The position numbers and the translations under genes were made by a program. From contig WPIO01000001.1 in NCBI GenBank assembly GCA_009760855.2, positions 17,305,001 through 17,369,000 on the forward strand: a stretch of 64,000 nucleotides of DNA, written 5' to 3'. The notes beneath the pieces were generated by a model. The model was not told the DNA's origin and did not search any database. It saw only the letters and a list, made by a program, of their open reading frames with translations. This DNA comes from Cristatella mucedo. Taxonomy: Eukaryota; Bryozoa; Phylactolaemata; Cristatellidae. This document shows positions 55,043 through 64,000 of this stretch, piece by piece; within the stretch, counting starts at the first letter, position 1; each line of letters begins with the position of its first letter.

Positions 55043-57410
55043 CTCCGAAGCGGCTCGCGCGCGAGACAGCGTCCCGTCGGCGTCTCCCCGGCGTATCTCC
55101 CGAGCGCCGCGTCCGCGCTGTCGAGCGCGCGAGCGAATGGGATCCTGAAAAAAGAGCCTCTTCCGTTAGCCGCGAAAGCACAAGTCGGGCAGGTCGCGAG
55201 GCGGCAGCCGCCGCTACGCGCCGGCTACGTCCCGTCTTCCCCCACGGCCCGACGAGCGCCGACGCGGCAGCTAGCCCAGGCGACGCGCTCGCAGCGGCGC
55301 GCAGAGTTGCCGGCGATATCCGGCAGCCGCTTCGCTACAGTCCGAGGGAAGCGCTTAGCAGACAGCGCTCGACGTTGAGGAGCGACGCTCAGCTCCGTCG
55401 TAAGATAGAAGACTGGAAGAAAACGCAGCTAGATCGGCGGCCAACAGACTAGTTCGACTATTTCGCCGTCACCGCAAAGGGAGTGCGCGGCCCTCAGTTT
55501 ACGCGAATGCTATGGGCTGCGGCGGCGGCGGCTCGCCGCGTCCGGCGGCGGACCCGCCCGGCTTCGACCGGCGGCGGTGGCGTATCGATCGAACGAAGCC
55601 GTTTAGCCACCTGCCTCCTCTGGTAGGCTCCTGCGGGGAACTGCGTCGGCGCTGCCGCCGCCGCCGTCTAACGGAGTGGCGGATGGCGGCGAGGAGGCAA
55701 ACGAGGCACGCGCTCGCGCACGACGTAAGGTGCGCGCGTGCGAGCGCAAAGGCGGCCCGCTAAGAAGATAATCGCCGTCCTGCCGCGCGGCCCACGACGT
55801 AATGGCGGGCGAGCCTGCACAGATGAGCCAAGGCTCCGCTGCGCCGCCGCCGCGAAAGAAAGGAAGAAAGAAAGCTCTGGGCGAGATCGGTTCTGGCCGC
55901 TGCATCTCCGCCGCCGCCGCCGCCGCAGCAGCCGCTGCCGCCGCCGCTGCCGCTGCACTCTCAGTCGGGACGAGCCCATCAGCGAACAGGCTCAGGCTGC
56001 GACCTGAATAGGTTCGTAACCGTCGGCCGCCCGACCTGCACGCGACAGCAGCAGGCTCGGCAGCAGACTGCGAACGTCCGCTCAGCCACCACCACCACCC
56101 CCCCCCGCGCCTCACTCCCCGCCGCCGGCCGGGACGGCGAACGAGCTGCCCTCAATCGTTCCGTCCGCCTTGGTTGCACCGCTCTCCCGGACTGCGGTGG
56201 CATCTAACGTCGCTGGCGCACGCGCGACGCTAGCAACTCCCGAAACGCCAGCCCTCGACGGGCCGTACGGCGGCGGTGGAGGCGGCGTCTAAGGCGGGAT
56301 CTGCTCGCGGCGGCGAGTTACCTGTATCTCGTCGTAGCGGTCAATCTTATGGACGGCGGACGGGGCGAACGGTAGGAAGCACGGCCGTTTCGCGAGGTCA
56401 GAGACCTAGAACGGAGCGCAGGACGCGCGCTCGCACACAGAGAGCCGCGTTTATCAATGCACCGAGCACCGCCAGCTGGCGTCGCCGTCGGGGTTCCCAC
56501 CACCTGCTATGTCGACCAATAGGAGGCGAGCACTACCAACATGCCGGTGTTGTCAATGGAAGCGCGCGCCGGTTTGGTTGCAGCATCTGCAGCCCGGCCG
56601 GAAGTTGCCCAGGCAGCGCTGTCACACGCACGCCCGGGGTGCTCTCATTTCCAGCGCCGTGGGTACTGGAGCCTGCGGTCGGTGGGCGAACGGAGAGGCC
56701 GTGCTGGCGGAAGTACGCGCTCGAGGGGAAAGCGCTGGGCGGCCTGGTGCGCGCTATCGGCCAAAGGGCAGAGGCGGGCCCACGTTGCGTTAGGCACGCC
56801 GAAGGGTAGGCCTGCGCCGGGAGGGGAGGGGTGGAGCGCTACGCTCCCCACCCCCTCCCCGTGCTTCAACCCTCACGGCCGACTCAGAGTGTACGAATCG
56901 GCCTGCGATTGCCCAACCCAGGCACACTTTTTGGCCCCTTGGGTACATTCTGGTTAAGCCTAGAGGGTTTCTGGCTAAGCCTGAGGCGGTTGAATGGTCA
57001 AGGCCCGTCGCCGCCTTCTGCAGGGGTGAGGGGTGAAATGCCGTAGCGGCTGCGCGTGTACGTAAGGGTGCCAGAATTTCCGAGACAACTTATCTAGATG
57101 GTTTGCAGCTTTAACTCGATTTCGCGACAGACGTTTGGGTGACATGCCCGCGGGCACCCCACTGGCAGGGAGGACCTGCGTATGCTCCTCTGAAGGCGAC
57201 TCTCACCCAAACTTCGTACTCCCGCGGTGATTTGAAGTCTCGCTTAATCCTTGCACTACGCTGAGTTCGTATGATCTGAGTAGCGCAAAGTCGAGCGAAT
57301 CACGTCTAACGGCGAAAACACAAGCACGTGTGGATGCATAAAGGTATGTAGTTGCACTGAGCAGGGTAAGAGCTGCCGTACTCGGCAACTGTTAATTGCC
57401 CGTATCGTCT
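55042..57410. other. Upstream of the membrane-protein gene; GC-rich then unassigned
   Basis: The GC-rich island fades at about 56850. At 56860-57400 lies unremarkable mixed sequence with no gene, RNA or shared repeat seen. Confidence 0.45.
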
Positions 57411-57413
57411 CTA

Positions 57414-57920
<507 letters not shown>

Positions 57921-58835
57921 AAAACGAGCATAGGCTCGCCGACGCTGTGCATCGACATCCACCTGCGAACGGCCATAAACTTTGGGATAACGATCATTTT
58001 CTTTTAAAGATTTCACACATAGATTAGACAATAGAGCCTCGTGATCCTGTGATTGATGGCATCGAGAGCTGCTAACACACTAGTGCCCACACCGTTGCTA
58101 CCTAGGATGTCAGTCACACAGCGACCGGTTGTTTCAGTAGAACAACTTCGCGATGATATTGAATAGAATTATACTGACAGGCTATTCTTGTCTTAACGTT
58201 CCGCATTGAGTTCTTGAGCAAATAACTTTTCGAGAAAAAGAGGAAGAAGGCCGGTACGTCTCACATCTTCTGGACCTGCAGCCGGGTAAAATTGAATTCA
58301 ATGGCAACGGCTATCTCTCCTGAATGTCAGCGAGATACCAGAAGGCAGCATAACAGTGCCTTTCCAAAAGCGAGCGAGTACGTAGCCGTCTGCAAAAAAA
58401 CTCAATTTTTTGCACAGTTGCCCCGCAGGAATTCCTGAGCTCTGACCCATTTTAAGAGAGCTTAGGTAGCCCTAAACTCATATCGGCCATCTTGCTAGCA
58501 AAGATACTCGTGCGTCATGCCGGAACCAGCCTAATGTGTCGGAAAAATAAATTAGTATATTTAAGTACAAGTTGACTAATCACTTTGGTACAAGCTTTCA
58601 GCCATAGCTTCTGACTGTCACTCTAAGCACACGAGTAAACTGATAATTGCAATTCAGGACTCCCGGCCAGTGCTCTTAGTTGTCTAGAACTGCTGAAAAG
58701 CTCAGCAGCTCGTCCGTCCGGTGTGCCGTCAGCTATGTAGCTACTACATCACACCACTTCTGTCTGAGCTTCACTAACTGATTCCCTGTCAAGAATAAAA
58801 TATTGTTTAAGGTACTTAATCTCACTTCCGGGTCA
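57921..58835. other. Intergenic, nothing recognised
   Basis: No repeat family, RNA or coding signal seen. Confidence 0.5.
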
Positions 58836-59345
58836 CTTGAATTCGCCTACACCAGCCTACCTACGCGACCTCTTCGCTATCCCAGTCACGTGCTCTCGAT
58901 TCGCGCGCCCCTCTGCATCTAGCCATCTCGCCGTCCCTCGCACTAAACGGGGAAATCTTTCGGCGATCGAGCCTTCAACTCGCGTGCACCGAAAGTCCGG
59001 AACTGGCTTCCTCCAGCGTCGGTCACTAACTAAAATGACCTTGCATCTCTCAGTTAACGACTCATCCGTTCAGGTCGTTTATCCCTTACCTCAGTGAACT
59101 TGCTTTTTTGTTCCCGAGCTTTTTTGTTTGCGTGCTCATCTGCGCATGAGCTAGTGCACGCTACTAGCGCCAGAGGTCCTTCACTGGCCGTTCACTTGCC
59201 GTTCACTGGTCGTTCACAGAGCGTCTTCACGTTGGCTTTAGTGTGCTAGCCTAAGCACGATAGTCGCTTGCTCGTGCGCGCTCGATACCGACCCCCTTTA
59301 CCCCCACGGGTACTGATTCTCTTGCAGCGAGTAAATAAATAAATA
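58836..59345 (+). mobile_element. Third LINE type (LINE-C), C-terminal fragment
   Basis: The frame at 58837 reads TPAYLRDLFAIPVTCSRFA, SSHLAVPRTKRGN and HRKSGTGFLQR, following the YLSDLxxxYxPxRxLRSS end of L2/CR1 proteins with different 3' sequence, ending in AGTAAATAAATAAATA. Confidence 0.55.
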
Positions 59346-59500
59346 TATATACGCTGATTTAACAGCCTTTTTTGTACAGCGACAGAAGAGCCTTTACGGC
59401 TATCACCACCGCTTGCAGTAAGCGCCTGGGTGGAGATTACACTGACTTAAGGTGCTATAAAAATGATCTATTGTATTATTATTATTATTGCTACCAGCTA
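59346..59500. mobile_element. SINE scraps: S2 end (-) and S1/LINE-A tail (+)
   Basis: CGACAGAAGAGCCTTTACGG and CACCACCGCTTGCAGTAAGC (S2, -) are fused to GGTGCTATAAAAATGATCTA with (TTA)n (LINE-A-type tail, +). Confidence 0.55.
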
Positions 59501-60115
59501 ATGATGCGATAAATCCAAAACACACACTGGTAGCCAAACTTCCAAGTGTCTGCTACTTCAACTCTATTAGCCTCGATGGCTGCCGCCGCTATTAACCGTA
59601 CAATGCCTAAAGATTATTTGCTTTAAGCTAGGCCGCTAAATTCGAGCAGGAAACTGCTCGTGAAATTGTCGCAATAATTGGGGCTTTGAGCAGCGAGATA
59701 TTTATTAACCGGATTTGGGTGCGACTTCCTACATCGCCGGCATATAAGGCGAGATGTTGACCGCAGCAGGGCTCTCTTTGGCTACGGTCTGCCAGTCTGC
59801 GAGTAATTTCGTGGAGCATTAGCTGCTCTAAGCTTGCAGCGAGGCTGCCGGAAGTTGCTTCCTTTTCCAGATGCAATATGCTGTGCTGGCAATTCTTTCG
59901 AGCTCAAGAGTTCGGTATTGTACCACTGGGTCATGGCCCACGGGTTTAGGACGCTTGAAAACGGCTAATTGTTCAGCCAGATTACGACCGACGTTCATCA
60001 TTCACAGTTCCTTAATCGGAACTGCGAATAGAAACCGAGTATGAGATAATCCGCGGTCGCGGCCGAATAAAACCCGACGCAATACAGTAGACAGGCAGTT
60101 GCATTTCCGGAGTTG
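59500..60115. other. Intergenic, nothing recognised
   Basis: No coding or repeat signal found. Confidence 0.45.
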
Positions 60116-60402
60116 TCCTAGGCCAGAGGTCGGAAAACTTCAGATCCGGCCTACCTAGCGCTCGAGTCCGGCCTAGCGGCCCCTAGTTATTAATTGAGAG
60201 ATCCGTCCTAATTGAGTTGTCGCGGTTTTCGTCCCCTTCACTATATAGAGGTATTTTAACTTACGAGTAGCCCAACTAACGAGTTTTCGAGGCATGTGCC
60301 ATCTCTCGGCCGCTTTTTGCTTTGAGTTGAGAGCTAACTGTTATTGTGCTTGATTTTGCTTCGCGCGTTTTGCAGTATGATTTTAGAACTGCGACTTTGC
60401 TT

Positions 60403-60440
60403 TTCGCACGGCTAGCGGCGGCAGCCGCTAGCCGTGCGAA
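60403..60440. repeat. Perfect hairpin, 17-bp stem and 4-base loop
   Basis: TTCGCACGGCTAGCGGC, loop GGCA, GCCGCTAGCCGTGCGAA. Inside the hAT-like element. Confidence 0.9.
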
Positions 60441-60585
60441 GATAGTAGTTAGCCGACGGATTTGCGCCAGAAAGTGTTAACGCAGAGGTCGGAAAAATCC
60501 GGCCTTTATGCCAGATTGGCTCTACCTAGCACTCCAGTCCGGCCTAACGCCACCCTAGTCATTTATAGTTGGATCCGGCCTAATT

Positions 60586-60690
60586 AGTGATTAAAACAAT
60601 AATGATACATTTGATATAACGCCCTGGAGAGAACTCAATCTCTTTCTAGGCACTTTACATTTGCTGCAGAAGAAGCACGATGGAATGGAT
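60586..60690 (-). mobile_element. LINE-A 3' tail nested in the hAT-like element
   Basis: AACAATAATGATACATTTGA, AGAGAACTCAATCTCTTTCT, AGGCACTTTACATTTGCTGC. Confidence 0.8.
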
Positions 60691-61274
60691 TCGATAATTG
60701 AATTGTCGCGGTTTTGTTTCCCTTCATTACTGCCGGTTGCAGTTCAAACTGTTGCCAATTTTTATTTTTAGAGCTGACGTCAGGCGCTGGTATGAACAGA
60801 GGCGTAAGGCCGGGTTGGGGTGATAAATGTCTACCCCTATAATTGTCGTGCGTTTGCGTTCATTCGTCTGGCCACGCCCACTCCGGCGGGCCAGCGGAGT
60901 GGGCGCGGTTTCTTCTGGCCTAGTGTGCCTCCTTGACCTCCTGAAAAATGGCCTAATAGTCGAAAACCTTTGCCGACCTCTGGCCTAGGCATTTGAGCTC
61001 TATGCCACAGAGCCGTTGATGAATGTCACGGCCGCCGTCGAACATCTGCCACCCTCCGTTGCTGTCTTAACAGACTTATCTGCGGGCTGGAAACGGACTT
61101 GTTACTTAAGCTACGGGCGCTCTTCGTCGCTGGCCTATTCCGTAACTGTTGGCATGCCTGCGTGCATTGGTGCTGCACCGACAAGTCGTTAGCCTTGCTA
61201 CAAGGTTTGTGCGTTACTAATATTCGTCGCTTGTCAGCTCAGACTAGCACTGTTACGAGCGCTGCATTTGCGGC

Positions 61275-61450
61275 CTAGTTCAGTCCGGATATGGAAGTCG
61301 CAAACCCCGTCCGCAGCAGCTTAGACTTTACGACCCGGGTCGTGGGTTCGAGAATTGCAGCGGGCAATCTTTTAGTGCCCGCTGCAAGTGGTTGCGGTAG
61401 TGTTAGCGCCTTTCCGCTGACATATTAATGAGATCATTAAATTAACCTCT
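61275..61450 (+). mobile_element. SINE S2 copy
   Basis: ACCCGGGTCGTGGGTTCGAG B box, AGCGGGCAATCTTTTAGTGC, CCGCTGCAAGTGGTTGCGGT, TGACATATTAATGAGATCAT. Confidence 0.75.
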
Positions 61451-61459
61451 CTTTTTTGT

Positions 61460-62400
61460 GAGTGCTACTTTTCGAGATTCGAGCGCTTAGTCTTTAACAC
61501 TTGGCTTTACTAGCGTCAGGTTAGTACGCGTTGCACGCGTTTCGCTTCTACCTGAACTATCAAGGGTTACGTGGACATCATAATCGGCAGTACAGTAACC
61601 AATACCTTACCGTCATAAACGCTCGCATTTCAAAATTCTTAGGATGCAGAACTGTAATTAGACTTTGCTATTCGGAAACATAATGTTGCACGATTACGAC
61701 CGGCCCAAATACCGTTTAGTTCCAGACGGACGCTCGCTCATACGTTAAAGTATGCTAGCATAGCAAGATGGTAATTCTTGTACCCACGTAACCTCAATGA
61801 AGAAAGATGAACTGATTGGTGAAGTTGAACGGATGAGTCCGACGACAGAAAATTGTTTGGGTTCACGGAAAAAACGAAGATATTAAAAGTTGTCATGTTG
61901 ATGCACGGTTCTCTGCAAATTTCATGAAAAGATGGTTGAAACGGATTTTTAAAAATAAGAACTCTTTCAGGGAAAGATTTCCGAACGCTTTCAGCGTTGC
62001 AAGGGAGGTTTGCAGGCTCATGTCATGAAAGAGCAAATCCATTAACCGGTTCAGCATAAAAAAACAAGACGTAATAAAAAAGATTGCAGCTGGCAGTCAA
62101 TACTAGGAGATAAAAATGCTCGGTTTTGCTAAGCAACCGATTTGCTTATCTGAGGCAGTCTCCTTGTTTCGTATCCAACCGCCACGATAATGAAACGCAG
62201 GCCGATCTCAACAATCCCTCGTTTATATTTATGCCCAGCAAAGTTTACTTGCGCTTGGCCTATCCTAGCGATTGGGGATCATCCTGAGCATAATCTTGGA
62301 TTTCGTATTTTGCAATGCTATACAAGCTTCGATTGTCTGACACTGGCCCACACAACTGCTCGAGAAAAAAGCCTTGTGCCCCTGTGCCTTTATTGACCTG
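61460..62400. other. Intergenic, nothing recognised
   Basis: AT-rich and featureless at this reading depth. Confidence 0.45.
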
Positions 62401-62404
62401 CCAT

Positions 62405-62756
62405 ACAGTTAATGGCAGCGGTTGAAGACGGCCGTCCCTTCTCGCGCTTTAAGACCGTTGGCGACAGATGCTTTTGCTCTGAAGGTCCTAGCCCGTTGAA
62501 TTCACTTCCACAAATCTTACCCAATATATACTCTGTTGCTGCCGACAGTGGCACATCCTTTCCAGCCACCTTGAGCTGCTATTTCCATGCTAATCACTAC
62601 CTCAACTGACCTGCGATAAATTCTGTTGGCTATTGCATGCGTACCAAAAGCCGCTTAGGCTTTGAGTTCGTTACAGAAAACTCTGCTGCGTAACACCCGC
62701 TTAAGTATGTGTGACTTATTGGAGTTACAGACGAAGATACATTACATTGCATTACG
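62405..62756 (+). mobile_element. LINE-B 3' end
   Basis: TTTAAGACCGTTGGCGACAG, GGTCCTAGCCCGTTGAATTC (C-terminus RFKTVGDRCFCSEGP), then GAGTTACAGACGAAGATACA and TTACATTGCATTA. Confidence 0.85.
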
Positions 62757-62759
62757 CAG

Positions 62760-63370
62760 TCATTAAATATTGCTTTCTGAGTTATGGGTGATATTAAGAG
62801 CCGTTTACAAGGCCGTCGTCTGGACCTAACTGCAATGCAGCAGCTTTGTACAATTCGCATGCCAGTTCTACCAGTTCGTGCAAGTTGTGCCGCCTATCGA
62901 CTGTGAAGTGACGAGGTTTAGCACCTGTTGCTAACAACCTGTTTGGGTGAAAGTCAAGTTATCGTCCTTAGTCCTTAAGTGTGCTCATCATGACAGCAGT
63001 TTTCATGCTAAAAACGACTTTACGGATTTTTGCAGAGCATTTTTAAGCTTCTGGCTGTGCCTGCGGTGGAATTCTTGAAGCTGACACGATCGAAAGGCAT
63101 GAGCCTGTTTTCTGCTTCTTCTGCATTCAGCGTTTTCTCCTTTTCTTCATTTTCTTCAGTTTTCTCCTTAGTTCAAGTTCTCGCTCCACTTTGTAAATAA
63201 ATTTTTTTAGCGAAGATAGATAGATACTCTAGTACCGCAACTCGGCAGACACTTCCGGCTACCATACTGCCACGTGACCACACTTGAGTCCGCGCCCACG
63301 GCAGCAGCTTGAAGCAGCCTGAGCCAGACGCCCTGAGCAAGAGCCGGATACAGAAGTAACCTTCTAACTG
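62760..63370. other. Intergenic, nothing recognised
   Basis: No signal found; a pyrimidine-rich stretch lies at 63110-63180. Confidence 0.45.
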
Positions 63371-63375
63371 CTACG

Positions 63376-63530
63376 GCTATGGTTTGGCCAAGCGGTTAAA
63401 TTGCTCACTTTTAAGACAGAGGTCAGGGTGCTCACCTGCACGACCGAGGGCGTGGGCTCGAGCCCAGTGGCACATGTGAAGTGCCTGGATAGAGATTAAG
63501 TTCTCTTAGGGCACTACGCATATGAATTAT
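63376..63530 (+). mobile_element. SINE S1 copy
   Basis: GTTTGGCCAAGCGGTTAAAT A box, GGGCGTGGGCTCGAGCCC B box, GATAGAGATTAAGTTCTCTT and GGGCACTACGCATATGAATT tail. About 25 extra bases between the boxes look like a local duplication of GGTGCTCACC-type sequence. Confidence 0.8.
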
Positions 63531-63634
63531 TATTTGTATCAAAGCATTTAGCATATACGGATTGACTGTACATGTTTCGAACAATGCACAGCTCACGTAG
63601 CTGCCCATCAATCTCACAGCTGTGTGAGCTAATG

Positions 63635-63745
63635 GTAACCAATCATTCTGTAATGCTTTCTATACAGCGTCTGTAAAGTTCGTAGGGAAGAGATTCGGTT
63701 CAGTGAGGGCGCTATTATTATTGTATTATTATTATTATTATTACT
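63635..63745 (+). mobile_element. LINE-A 3' tail
   Basis: GTAGGGAAGAGATTCGGTTC, AGTGAGGGCGCTATTATTAT, then (ATT)n to 63743. Confidence 0.75.
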
Positions 63746-64000
63746 CACGAAACCAGTACTTCGGAGGAGGGGTAACAAGTGAGGGTAGGAGATTCGTTTC
63801 GTACACTGGTGTGCCGATGATAGCAAAGCACGACAGCAGCAGCTCGTGTCACTCATACGTCAATAACAACCAGTGCAGCTTTCTTGCAGTATCGTACTCA
63901 GTCGTCACAAGACAGAGGCCAGACATAAACGGGCAGGACTGTTGATCTACTAATCTTACACTGACTATTGACCTACGCCATAGATTGTGACGCATCGGCA

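Larger units (their letters stand above)
60124..60982. mobile_element. hAT-like DNA element, non-autonomous and composite
   Basis: Ends CAGAGGTCGGAAAACTT (left) and CAGAGGTCGGCAAAGGTT (right, reversed). Flanks TCCTAGGC and GCCTAGGC match 7 of 8, as expected for the 8-bp hAT target duplication. A second left-type end at 60483 (CAGAGGTCGGAAAAATCC) shows an internal duplicate or nested copy. No transposase frame. Confidence 0.75.

Noticed and set aside
55603..56115. - strand 170-codon frame with tryptophan and alanine runs
   Set aside because: Lies in the CpG island upstream of the gene start, composed of GGW and GCN repeats, no splice or domain support.

Overview
The window is animal nuclear DNA. 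Its genes have spliced exons with GT-AG introns of 0.1 to 6.6 kb, 3'-UTRs with AATAAA signals, GC-rich islands at gene starts, tRNA-derived SINEs, L2/CR1-type LINE fragments and very long (CT)n and (AT)n tracts. Gene content (an uncoupling protein and a VwkA-like von Willebrand A protein) and the repeat style fit a repeat-rich invertebrate metazoan. I cannot name the phylum or species from sequence alone.

Three protein genes could be assembled exon by exon, with splice phases matching at every junction. (1) A mitochondrial uncoupling protein (UCP1-3 type carrier) lies on the + strand, with five coding exons between 5981 and 17917 (324 aa). (2) A cytosolic von Willebrand A domain protein related to the VWA part of VwkA-type proteins lies on the - strand, with seven coding exons from 41838 down to 20359 (436 aa, no alpha-kinase domain). 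It converges tail to tail with the UCP gene. (3) A type I membrane protein that I do not recognise lies on the - strand, with at least five coding exons from 55042 down to 45865 (about 555 or 592 aa). It has a signal peptide, a cysteine-rich ectodomain with two polyalanine runs, one membrane helix and a tail of about 80 residues. Its second and third exons are invisible to ATG-based ORF calling.

The rest is repeats. LINE-A (L2/CR1-like, ending in GAGATTNAGTTCTCTNAGGGCGCTATA plus ATT repeats) has about 15 copies. LINE-B (ending in CAGACGGAGATACATTACATT) has at least seven. A third LINE type is represented by scraps. Two tRNA-derived SINE families occur, and one of them (S1) carries the LINE-A 3' end, so it is probably moved by LINE-A. 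There is also a hAT-like DNA element with an 8-bp target duplication, a pogo/Tigger-like MITE with TA duplication, and a decayed copy of a widespread multicopy gene family in intron 1 of the VWA gene. Several insertions are nested, which gives a relative chronology.

Region by region: 1-5650 is intergenic (LINE-A, simple repeats); 5.7-18.5 kb holds UCP with a (CT)n tract just upstream and a tract of about 520 bp in intron 1; 18.5-20.3 kb is intergenic; 20.3-41.8 kb is the VWA gene with repeat-filled introns; 41.9-45.8 kb is intergenic; 45.8-55.0 kb is the membrane-protein gene, whose third intron contains a 237-bp near-perfect inverted repeat around an (AT)n core; 54.8-56.8 kb is a GC-rich island; 57-64 kb is gene-free with an (AG)n tract, the hAT element and SINE/LINE fragments. 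No pathway link among the three genes is visible.
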